From Patescibacteria group bacterium (GTDB taxonomy: Bacteria > Patescibacteriota > Minisyncoccia > Phycocordibacterales > UBA5272): 5,579 nt of DNA. Position 1 is the first letter of the stretch. Each line of letters begins with the position of its first letter. A program made the translations under genes and the position numbers. Shown in pieces: positions 1 to 5,554 of this stretch. Below the pieces are notes generated by a model that saw only the letters and a program-made list of their open reading frames with translations, made no database searches and had not been told where the DNA came from. The stretch covers positions 1 to 5,579 of the forward strand of contig JAUPVO010000049.1 of assembly GCA_030916975.1 (NCBI GenBank), read 5' to 3'.

Positions 1-2113
1 ATTTAACTTCTAGAGTTTCCTTCATAAACCTTTTCCCAAAACAAACGTCACAAGTCACATATACTGTCGGCAAGAAATGCATCTCAACTGCTATCTCTCC
101 ATTACCATCACAAGCTTCACATCTACCCCCAGGAACATTAAAAGAAAATCTTCCTGACTTCCAGCCACGAAGTCTAGCCTCCTCTGTCTCAGCAAAAAGG
201 TCTCTCACATGAGTCCAAGCTCCTGTATAAGTGGCTGGATTGGATCTTGGCGTTCTACCTATAGCAGACTGGTCTATCAAAACCACTCTTGATATTGCTC
301 CATCTATATCAAAACTCTCTGCGTTAAAAACTTTAGCGCTTCTTTGTTTCCTTTCAAGTCTAGCTTCTAAGTTACGATTCAGAATCTCATACATAAATGT
401 GCTTTTACCAGACCCAGATACTCCAGTTATAACATTCATAACTTTGAGTGGCACTTTAACATTTAGATCTTTTATATTAAAAGCTGCTCCACCTTTGACT
501 ATAATCTCACCCTCCTTTTCTCGGCGGACTTTGGGTACTTGGATCACTTCTTCTCCTCGAAGATAAGCAAGCGTTCTTGACTTTGACTTGTTGGTCTTGG
601 CTGTTAGCAAAGTCTCAAGATAATCAGCAACTATGACATTACCTCCATGTACTCCAGCGGCTGGACCAATATCAACTATATAATCACTAGCATATATGGT
701 ATCTTCATCATGCTCAACTACAATAATAGTATTACCCATATCACGAAGATCTGTTAATGTCTTAATAAGTCTGTCATTGTCTCTCTGATGAAGTCCAATA
801 GTTGGCTCATCCAAAACATATAGAGCTCCTACCAGTTTCGATCCCAGCTGCGAGGCCAGTCTAATACGCTGAGCTTCTCCACCGCTAAGTGTGTCCGCTT
901 TACGATTAAGCTGCAAATAATCCAAACCGACATTCAACATAAAAACTAATCTACTCTGTATCTCTTGTATAACAACTTTAGCTATCTCCTGCTCCTTGTC
1001 TGTAAGCGGCAAATCGGCAAAATAAGCATTAGCTTTGTCGATGGACAAGTCTGTTATGTCTACAATATTTATTTTATTTTTATCATCCAAGAATACATTC
1101 AAAGCTTCTTTTCTGAGCCTCTTTCCATTACAAGATTCACAAGGATCAAGAGAACCTATATATTTAATACCAAGCCCATTACAAGCTTCACAGGCTCCAT
1201 AGGGAGAATTAAAAGAGAATAATCTAGGCTCAATCTCTGGGAAAGAAAAACCGCAATTAGGGCAAGCAAATTTGTTACTCATAATAGTTACTTCTCCGAG
1301 AATATCAAACTCAACCAGACCTTTACTCTCTTCTACCGATTTCTCAATTGCTTCTGACAGGCGCATCAGAGCATCTTTCTGAGAGTCTTTTAGTTTAAAC
1401 TCGTCAATAGTAATCTCATCTACAATAATAGAAATGTTATGTTTTTTATTTTTATCCAAATCAATACGCTCTCTAAGACTTTTACGGACCCCATCCACCA
1501 TAACCTCAGTGTAACCTTTACCAAGGTAATCATATAGCATCTGATAATACTCTCCTTTTCTTCCTCTAACTATAGGTGACATGACTATGATATTATGATG
1601 AGAAAAATCCACTCCCATAAGACTAGTTTTGATATCTTGATATTTAACTTTTTTGAGCTTGCTAGTAACAAAATTTAAAATCTCCTCGTTGGATAATCTT
1701 TCTATTTTGGTTCCACACTCTACGCAATATGGTTTACCGACACGAGAATATAGAACACGAAGATAATCATATATCTCTGTTATAGTGGCTACTGTGGAAC
1801 GAGGGTTTCTACCAGCTGACTTCTGATCTATGGATATGGCCGGAGAAAGTCCCACAATCTCATCAACGTCAGGTTTTTGCATTTGATTGAGGAATTGACG
1901 AGCGTAAGCTGATAGAGACTCAACGTAACGTCTCTGTCCTTCTGCAAAAATGGTATCAAAAGCCAAGGAAGATTTACCAGACCCAGAAAGTCCCGTAAAA
2001 ACTATCATTTTATTACGAGGCATCTCTACTGTTATGTTTTTTAAATTATGTGTTCTGGCTCCCCTAACTATTATTTTGTCTACTTCTTTCTTGTGTAAGT
2101 CCTTGTTGGGCAT
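1..2113 (-). CDS. uvrA: UvrA, excinuclease ABC subunit A (C-terminal part lies beyond the window)
   Basis: UvrA is the DNA-damage sensor of nucleotide excision repair, a dimeric cytoplasmic ABC-type ATPase that scans DNA and loads UvrB at lesions. The frame is open from the ATG at 2113-2111 to base 1, giving 704 whole codons. The usual family length is about 940 residues, so roughly a quarter is missing because of the window edge. Visible landmarks in order: Walker A of the first ATPase domain GLSGSGKSS (41-49); the UvrB-binding/insertion region after about residue 115; first zinc module C284/C287/C308/C311; signature LSGGEAQ (409-415); Walker B ending D435-E436; switch His468 in VVEHDED; second Walker A GVSGSGKST (564-572); second zinc module C665/C668/C688/C691. 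Both zinc modules have the CxxC-x20-CxxC spacing of bacterial UvrA. No key residue is missing in the visible part. The start is supported by the family's N-terminus, with the IIVRGARTHNLKNI strand beginning at residue 14. No Shine-Dalgarno motif precedes it. Identification is secure. Confidence 0.98.
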   Translation of the reverse strand, partial: MPNKDLHKKEVDKIIVRGARTHNLKNITVEMPRNKMIVFTGLSGSGKSSLAFDTIFAEGQRRYVESLSAYARQFLNQMQKPDVDEIVGLSPAISIDQKSAGRNPRSTVATITEIYDYLRVLYSRVGKPYCVECGTKIERLSNEEILNFVTSKLKKVKYQDIKTSLMGVDFSHHNIIVMSPIVRGRKGEYYQMLYDYLGKGYTEVMVDGVRKSLRERIDLDKNKKHNISIIVDEITIDEFKLKDSQKDALMRLSEAIEKSVEESKGLVEFDILGEVTIMSNKFACPNCGFSFPEIEPRLFSFNSPYGACEACNGLGIKYIGSLDPCESCNGKRLRKEALNVFLDDKNKINIVDITDLSIDKANAYFADLPLTDKEQEIAKVVIQEIQSRLVFMLNVGLDYLQLNRKADTLSGGEAQRIRLASQLGSKLVGALYVLDEPTIGLHQRDNDRLIKTLTDLRDMGNTIIVVEHDEDTIYASDYIVDIGPAAGVHGGNVIVADYLETLLTAKTNKSKSRTLAYLRGEEVIQVPKVRREKEGEIIVKGGAAFNIKDLNVKVPLKVMNVITGVSGSGKSTFMYEILNRNLEARLERKQRSAKVFNAESFDIDGAISRVVLIDQSAIGRTPRSNPATYTGAWTHVRDLFAETEEARLRGWKSGRFSFNVPGGRCEACDGNGEIAVEMHFLPTVYVTCDVCFGKRFMKETLEVK

Positions 2114-2134
2114 ATAATTTTGAAAATTAGTAAC

Positions 2135-2163
2135 ATTATACAATATTTTAAAACTTTCGACAA
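2135..2163 (-). promoter_or_regulatory. Predicted sigma70-type promoter of uvrA
   Basis: Read on the minus strand, TTGTCG (2163-2158; four of six bases match TTGACA) is followed after exactly 17 bp by a perfect TATAAT (2140-2135). Transcription would start near 2128, leaving a leader of only about 15 nt before the uvrA ATG at 2113, with no Shine-Dalgarno motif in it. The -35 box touches the outer end of the 24-bp palindrome at 2163-2186, so a protein bound there could affect uvrA transcription. I see no GAAC-N4-GTTC or CTGT-N8-ACAG LexA-type box. The call rests on consensus match and spacing only. Confidence 0.65.
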
Positions 2164-2186
2164 TTTGTATTTTTAAAATTACAAAT
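2163..2186. promoter_or_regulatory. 24-bp near-perfect palindrome between divergent promoters (candidate operator)
   Basis: The half-sites are ATTTGTATTTTT (2163-2174) and AAAATTACAAAT (2175-2186). Eleven of the twelve base pairs are symmetric; the only mismatch is 2170 against 2179. The dyad ends at the uvrA -35 box, covers the probable -35 region of the plus-strand 116-aa gene, and stops 2 bp before that gene's -10 box. That position would suit a dimeric regulator acting on both genes. AT-rich DNA makes palindromes more likely by chance, and the half-site does not match an operator family I recognise. Confidence 0.4.
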
Positions 2187-2194
2187 GCTATAAT
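2165..2194 (+). promoter_or_regulatory. Predicted extended -10 promoter of the 116-aa gene
   Basis: A perfect TATAAT at 2189-2194 is preceded by TG at 2186-2187, giving the extended -10 form TGnTATAAT. A weak -35 candidate, TTGTAT (2165-2170), lies 18 bp upstream. Predicted initiation near 2201 leaves a leader of about 20 nt before the ATG at 2221, and this stretch contains no Shine-Dalgarno motif. The promoter is divergent from and interleaved with that of uvrA; the -10 boxes are about 50 bp apart and the 24-bp palindrome lies between them. Confidence 0.6.
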
Positions 2195-2220
2195 TAATAT
2201 ATAAATTAACACATTAAAAT

Positions 2221-2571
2221 ATGGAACAAATGAACTTAGCGGGATTCAGTGAAGTACCAAAAGGGAAATCACCAGAGGAGTTGGAAAAGGAACAGCAGTT
2301 GAGTGAGATCAAATCTTGGATAAAAGAAGATCCAGATTCTTTTATAGATTTTATCGCAAATGACGATACGATTCCACCAGAAGAAATTGAAAGATTTATT
2401 AAATTGACGATAAATATAGCAACAGAAACTAATATGATTTTTGAAATAGAAAAAAAAGGTCCTCAAATAAAAAAGCTTCGAGAAAGTAACAATATAGAAA
2501 TAATAGCTAAACTACTTCTTGAGCAAGGTTTTTATCGAGATATTCAAAGATTTAGGGCTGAGACTGTTTAA
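2221..2571 (+). CDS. Hypothetical acidic, probably helical 116-aa protein divergent from uvrA
   Basis: I do not recognise this protein. It has no signal peptide, no membrane segment, no cysteines and no nucleotide-binding motif, so it is probably cytoplasmic. It is rich in charged residues with a clear acidic excess (about 24 Asp/Glu against 16 Lys/Arg). After an N-terminal tail with a Lys/Glu-rich stretch (14-31), it looks like several amphipathic helices: a segment around IKSWIKEDPDSFIDFI (30-45), a PPEEIERFIKL helix beginning near 52, and a C-terminal helical part with LLLEQGFYRDIQRFR. The support for a real gene is its own extended -10 promoter, its protein-like composition, and a strong hairpin terminator beginning 23 nt after the stop. 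The start is the first ATG; a second Met at codon 4 is an alternative. Sharing a promoter region with uvrA allows a DNA-damage link, but that is inference only. Helical prediction is by eye. Confidence 0.75.
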   Translation: MEQMNLAGFSEVPKGKSPEELEKEQQLSEIKSWIKEDPDSFIDFIANDDTIPPEEIERFIKLTINIATETNMIFEIEKKGPQIKKLRESNNIEIIAKLLLEQGFYRDIQRFRAETV

Positions 2572-2593
2572 AAGGTGCTTAAGTCATTAGGTT

Positions 2594-2656
2594 AAGTAGA
2601 GAAAACTAAAATAAGGGTCGCGCGAAGCGCGACCCTTATTTTAGTTTTCTCTACTT
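2594..2656. terminator. Bidirectional intrinsic terminator with a perfect 30-bp stem and GAA loop
   Basis: The left arm 2594-2623 and right arm 2627-2656 are exact reverse complements over 30 bp, enclosing the 3-nt loop GAA (2624-2626). The upper stem is a GC-rich core (GGGTCGCGC/GCGCGACCC) and the lower stem is A-rich on the left and T-rich on the right. Each strand therefore reads as a GC hairpin followed by a U-rich tract (ATTTTAGTTTT on both strands). It lies between the convergent 116-aa gene, which ends at 2571, and the 209-aa gene, which ends at 2733, and can serve both. The loop context GCGAAGC is the sequence known to form an unusually stable mini-hairpin in DNA. The stem is much longer than an ordinary terminator needs, so membership of a dispersed palindromic repeat family remains possible. 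Confidence 0.88.
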
Positions 2657-2692
2657 GTTTTAATCTATATAATTACTTTATTATATTATAAG

Positions 2693-2706
2693 AGATGTGA
2701 ACATCT
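2693..2706. repeat. Small inverted repeat AGATGT-GA-ACATCT downstream of the 209-aa gene
   Basis: Two perfect 6-bp arms (2693-2698 and 2701-2706) flank two bases. As RNA this would be a 5-bp stem with a 4-nt loop. It begins 27 nt past the end of the 209-aa gene in that gene's transcript. No U-tract follows, so it does not look like a terminator; it could be a 3'-end stability element or chance. The rest of the 2657-2732 spacer is plain AT-rich sequence in which I see nothing else. Confidence 0.3.
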
Positions 2707-2732
2707 GCTTAGAATCTAAATGAATACGAAGT

Positions 2733-3362
2733 CTATTTAATATTCAAAGATTCAAATATACTCACTAACTGATCGTGATTAGACTTTTTATTTTCCATCA
2801 CAATCACCCACTCACCCCCTTTGGCTGGAGCCACATGCCACTCTGAATTAGAAGTGTCAGTGTATAACCAAGTTGAACTAGCATAAGTAGCATCTTTGAC
2901 TGGAGAGATACTTGGGACAGCTTTTTTAATTATCTGATTGATATAATCATTACCAGTATAACCTCTTCCACCTTCATAGCTAAGATATATAGTTGCTATA
3001 TTACTTCCTTTTGAATCGGCTATATAATAGTATCTTGATTTGTCACCCAATCCTTGCGTAACTGTCAAATCTGAATTATTTTTAAAATTAATCTCTGCTA
3101 TGTTATCCCCTTCAAAAACAGCCGTAGAAGAAGCGACATACTCCACGGTTGAAGTAGCCACATTTACGACTTTAACTTTGTTATCGTCTATATCAGCTCT
3201 ATTTTTCAAATATATAAAACCTTTTGCTAAAGCGTATCCAATAGCTAGCCCAAGAATAATATAAACTAAAAACGAAATCCAATTCTTCCAGTCTTTTTTA
3301 TTTACAACATTCTTTGTTTCATTGTTATTATTATTGTTGTTGTTATTGTTGTTATTCGACAT
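2733..3362 (-). CDS. Hypothetical single-pass membrane protein with N-terminal poly-Asn run (209 aa)
   Basis: I do not recognise the family. Layout: Met-Ser, then twelve consecutive asparagines (3-14); a polar, mostly basic stretch (15-27, with K17, K22, K23 and K26); one hydrophobic helix at about 28-46 (WISFLVYIILGLAIGYALA); and a soluble region of about 155 residues. The Lys-rich flank and a helix with no evident signal-peptidase site suggest an N-in, uncleaved anchor with the C-terminal domain outside the membrane. That domain starts with a Val/Ala/Ser/Thr-rich linker (about 64-80). It then alternates probable beta strands with short helices and ends in a Trp-Val-Ile-Val strand plus a terminal HDQLVSIFESLNI helix. 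This ending loosely resembles PsbP-like or lipoprotein-type alpha/beta domains, but that is only a visual impression. There are no cysteines and no catalytic motif. It lies 164 bp downstream of uvrB on the same strand but has its own candidate promoter. The ATG is the only Met near the N-terminus; no Shine-Dalgarno motif is seen. Confidence 0.82.
   Translation of the reverse strand: MSNNNNNNNNNNNNETKNVVNKKDWKNWISFLVYIILGLAIGYALAKGFIYLKNRADIDDNKVKVVNVATSTVEYVASSTAVFEGDNIAEINFKNNSDLTVTQGLGDKSRYYYIADSKGSNIATIYLSYEGGRGYTGNDYINQIIKKAVPSISPVKDATYASSTWLYTDTSNSEWHVAPAKGGEWVIVMENKKSNHDQLVSIFESLNIK
3321..3356 (-). repeat. (AAY)12 trinucleotide tract encoding poly-Asn
   Basis: Thirty-six bases consist of twelve uninterrupted asparagine codons, six AAC and six AAT in irregular order, directly after Met-Ser of the 209-aa protein. 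Any slippage would change the Asn count without shifting the frame, so this would be a length-variable tract rather than an on/off switch. The irregular AAC/AAT mix argues against a very recent pure-repeat expansion. The tract precedes the membrane anchor and is predicted to be cytoplasmic and disordered. Confidence 0.9.
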
Positions 3363-3386
3363 AAATTTAAGTACTTTTTATAATAC

Positions 3387-3398
3387 AATTGTACAATT
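3387..3398. promoter_or_regulatory. 12-bp perfect palindrome AATTGTACAATT upstream of the 209-aa gene
   Basis: This self-complementary 12-mer starts 25 bp upstream of the 209-aa gene's ATG. On the minus strand it sits directly before a second -10-like hexamer, TATTAT (3385-3380), that would give a leader of about 10 nt. It could be an operator for that promoter. It is short and AT-rich, so chance is a real alternative. Confidence 0.25.
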
Positions 3399-3410
3399 TA
3401 ATTATTAGAC

Positions 3411-3454
3411 CAGATCTGTTTCTTGTCCAGAGAAACGTTACTATGGCTGATCTG
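3411..3454 (-). promoter_or_regulatory. Possible structured 5' leader of the 209-aa gene
   Basis: On the minus strand, CAGATC (3454-3449) pairs with GATCTG (3416-3411). Inside it, GTTTCT (3436-3431) pairs with AGAAAC (3423-3418) around a 7-nt loop. A single A separates the stems on the 3' side, and about 12 unpaired bases (AGCCATAGTAAC) lie on the 5' side. A transcript from the TATAAT at 3466-3461 would begin almost exactly at the outer stem, which is what makes this noticeable. I recognise no known riboswitch class. The GATCTG arm lies within the palindrome CAGATCTG (3411-3418), so alternative pairings exist. No sequence comparison is available to test it. Confidence 0.3.
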
Positions 3455-3460
3455 TGTATG

Positions 3461-3466
3461 ATTATA
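3461..3466 (-). promoter_or_regulatory. Candidate -10 box for the 209-aa gene
   Basis: Minus strand 3466-3461 reads a perfect TATAAT. No good -35 sequence sits 16-18 bp upstream; the best one nearby, TTGTCA (3498-3493), is 26 bp away, which is too far. Initiation would be near 3454, giving a leader of about 90 nt. The alternative hexamer TATTAT (3385-3380) is closer to the gene but also lacks a good -35. Read-through from uvrB is a third possibility. Confidence 0.35.
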
Positions 3467-3483
3467 CTCTATTTTAAAAATTT

Positions 3484-3503
3484 GTAGTATATTGACAAAC
3501 TAC
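3484..3503 (-). terminator. Weak hairpin after uvrB, doubtful terminator
   Basis: On the minus strand GTAGT (3503-3499) pairs with ACTAC (3488-3484) across a 10-nt loop, followed by AAATTTTT. It begins 24 nt beyond the uvrB stop. Five base pairs with only two G-C pairs and a long loop make a poor intrinsic terminator, and the T-run is separated from the stem by three A's. It is the only candidate between uvrB and the next gene, so uvrB transcription may partly continue into the 209-aa gene. Confidence 0.25.
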
Positions 3504-3526
3504 TTTTTTGTTACTAGTAATTTATT

Positions 3527-5554
3527 CTATAATCCAGCTTTTTCTTTTAAAACCCTAATTTCATCACGAAGTATCGCTGCTGTCTCAAAATCTAGAATCT
3601 TTACAGCTTCTTTCATCTGCGATTCTTTCAAGCTAATTAACTTATTTGGATTCTTTACAAAGAGCTTCTCGTCGCGACTTAACTCCTCCTTCACACTCTT
3701 CTCTCTGTCTTTTTTGATATCTTCAGTAATATCTTTTATGTTCTTCTCTATAGTTTTTGGAGTGATATTATGCTTTTTGTTATAGCTCAATTGTATCTCT
3801 CTTCTTCTTTCCGTTTCTCCTATCGCCCTCTCCATTGAACCAGTCATAATGTCTGCATACAGAATCACTCTACCGTTAACATTACGAGCAGCGCGACCTA
3901 TCGTCTGTATCAAGGAAGTTTCACTTCTCAAAAACCCCTCTTTATCAGCATCTAATATACCTATAAGAGATACCTCTGGCAAGTCTAATCCTTCTCTAAG
4001 CAAATTAACCCCCACCAGTACATCAAACTCCCCTCTACGAAGAGAAGTTAATATTTCTATTCTTTCTATCGTTTTTACATCACTGTGAAGATACTTAGCT
4101 CTTAGCCCTTTTTCAGAAAGATATTCTGAGAGAGCTTCTGCCATTTTTTTGGTAAGTGTAGTAGCTAGGACACGCCCTCCTTTTTCTATTTCTTTAACTG
4201 TCTCTTTTATAAAATCCTGCACTTGCCCTTCGTATTTCTTGTCTGATATCTCTCTAACTGGTCTAACTTCAACGATTGGGTCAATAAGACCTGTTGGCCT
4301 AATTATCTGCTCCACTATTCTAGTACTATTTTGTTTCTCATAATCCGAAGGCGTTGCAGATACGTATATAGTATTAGGAGATCTGGATTCGAACTCCTCG
4401 TATTTGAGTGGCCTATTATCTTTGGCGCTCGGTAATCTAAAACCAAAATCTATAAGAGTTTGTTTACGGGCTTGATCTCCAGCATACATAGCCCTTAATT
4501 GAGGCAATGTAACATGGGACTCATCTATAACAAGCAGGAAATCAGGTTTACCGTTTTCATCTTTGGGGAAATAAGATAGAAGAGTTTCTGGTGGTTCACC
4601 AGCTTTTTTACCAGAAAGATGCCTGCTATAATTCTCAATTCCCTGACAGAACCCAACCTCTCTAATCATAGCCAAATCATAATTGGTTCTTCTTTTTAAT
4701 CTTTCTGCTTCTATTATCTTTTTATCTTCCGAGAGTTCTTCCAGTCTATCATCTAATTCTTTTTTGATGCTTTTAACTGCTTTCTCTCTAGTTTTTGCGT
4801 CACTTATAAAGTGTTTGGCTGGAAAGATAAAATAGTCATTTACTTTTTCCACTTCTTTCATCGAAACAGGATCAGTAACAGTTAGGCTTGAGATTTTACC
4901 AGCAAAAAACTCTATCTGAAGCATTGTGGTCTCTGATACAGCCATCACATCAACTCTGTTACCTACTGCTCTAAAACTTCCTGGAGACAAATCAGCATTG
5001 GTGCGCTCATAATGAACCCCAATCAATCTCTTCATAATTTCTGTCTTACTAGAACTTTCTCCAACTACAAGATGAATATTCTCTTTTTCATATTCCACTG
5101 GAGAACCAAGACCATATATACATGATACCGAAGCACATATGATAACATCGCTTCTAGTCAAAAGAGATTGCGTGCTAGCATGTCTGAGCCTATCTATCTC
5201 TTCATTAATGCGTGCATCTTTCTCTATATAGGTATCCGTAGCTGGCATATAAGCTTCTGGCTGGTAATAGTCATAATAAGAAACAAAATAATGAACTGCT
5301 GCATCAGGAAAAAAGCTCCTAAACTCCTGAGCGAGTTGAGCCGCCAAAGTTTTATTATGAGCTACAACTAACGTTGGCTTCTGAACGTTCTGTACTACAT
5401 TAGCTATAGTAAAAGTCTTACCAGTTCCAGTAGCTCCTAGAAGAGTTGTTTTCTTACTATTAGCTTCTACTTCTTCTGTTAGCTCTTTTATGGCTTTAGG
5501 CTGATCTCCTGAGGGTTTAAACCCTTGTATATTAAATTTATTTTTCTGATACAT
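3527..5554 (-). CDS. uvrB: UvrB, excinuclease ABC subunit B
   Basis: UvrB is the helicase-fold damage-verification subunit of nucleotide excision repair. It is loaded by UvrA, clamps one DNA strand beneath its beta-hairpin and recruits the UvrC nuclease. The 675-aa length is normal for the family and the gene is complete (ATG 5554-5552, TAG 3529-3527). Motifs in order: GDQPKAI (16-22); Walker A GATGTGKT (40-47, Lys46); tyrosine-rich beta-hairpin at about 92-116 with Y93, Y94, Y96, Y97; UvrA-interacting domain 2 at about 150-250; Walker B DESH (344-347); SATP (399-402); motif V GVNLLREGLDLP (515-526); motif VI QTIGRAAR (550-557). After a charged, Lys/Glu-rich linker comes a C-terminal UVR domain (about 641-675, with FETAAILRDEI), the contact for UvrC. 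All catalytic residues expected of an active protein are present. The start gives the usual short N-terminus before the FKPSGDQP motif. No Shine-Dalgarno motif is seen in the 25 bp available upstream, and the promoter lies outside the window. Identification is secure. Confidence 0.99.
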   Translation of the reverse strand: MYQKNKFNIQGFKPSGDQPKAIKELTEEVEANSKKTTLLGATGTGKTFTIANVVQNVQKPTLVVAHNKTLAAQLAQEFRSFFPDAAVHYFVSYYDYYQPEAYMPATDTYIEKDARINEEIDRLRHASTQSLLTRSDVIICASVSCIYGLGSPVEYEKENIHLVVGESSSKTEIMKRLIGVHYERTNADLSPGSFRAVGNRVDVMAVSETTMLQIEFFAGKISSLTVTDPVSMKEVEKVNDYFIFPAKHFISDAKTREKAVKSIKKELDDRLEELSEDKKIIEAERLKRRTNYDLAMIREVGFCQGIENYSRHLSGKKAGEPPETLLSYFPKDENGKPDFLLVIDESHVTLPQLRAMYAGDQARKQTLIDFGFRLPSAKDNRPLKYEEFESRSPNTIYVSATPSDYEKQNSTRIVEQIIRPTGLIDPIVEVRPVREISDKKYEGQVQDFIKETVKEIEKGGRVLATTLTKKMAEALSEYLSEKGLRAKYLHSDVKTIERIEILTSLRRGEFDVLVGVNLLREGLDLPEVSLIGILDADKEGFLRSETSLIQTIGRAARNVNGRVILYADIMTGSMERAIGETERRREIQLSYNKKHNITPKTIEKNIKDITEDIKKDREKSVKEELSRDEKLFVKNPNKLISLKESQMKEAVKILDFETAAILRDEIRVLKEKAGL

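Noticed and set aside
231..566. Plus-strand open frame of 111 codons
   Set aside because: It lies wholly inside uvrA, whose minus-strand frame encodes conserved UvrA sequence including the second Walker A. It has no promoter or protein-family features of its own.
965..1222. Plus-strand open frame of 85 codons
   Set aside because: It is antisense to the uvrA segment that includes part of the first zinc module; its composition is that of a shadow frame.
1..2113. uvrA as a truncated pseudogene
   Set aside because: The frame is uninterrupted and stops only because the window ends; the last visible residues (ETLEVK after the second zinc module) match the normal continuation.
2269..2466. Minus-strand open frame of 65 codons, rich in Phe, Tyr and Trp
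   Set aside because: It is antisense to the 116-aa gene. The aromatic-rich composition is what an acidic, Lys-rich gene gives when read backwards, and the plus strand has the promoter and terminator.
2578..2597. CTTAA / TTAAG pairing and a TTAAGT direct repeat just before the terminator, as a possible antiterminator
   Set aside because: The arms are 5-6 bases of AT-rich sequence and could not compete with a 30-bp stem.
3040..3264. Plus-strand open frame of 74 codons
   Set aside because: It is antisense to the 209-aa membrane protein and has no separate signals.
3511..3520. Perfect palindrome TTACTAGTAA just after uvrB
   Set aside because: It is ten bases, AT-rich, downstream of a gene with no promoter nearby; likely chance.
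3492..3785. Plus-strand open frame of 97 codons at the uvrB end, together with TTGACA at 3492-3497
   Set aside because: Most of the frame is antisense to the conserved UVR domain of UvrB. The TTGACA has no good -10 at 16-18 bp; the nearby TATAAT at 3528-3533 is about 30 bp away.
3849..5371. Three further plus-strand open frames (3849-4088, 4149-4343, 5168-5371)
   Set aside because: All are antisense to well-conserved helicase motifs or the beta-hairpin region of uvrB.
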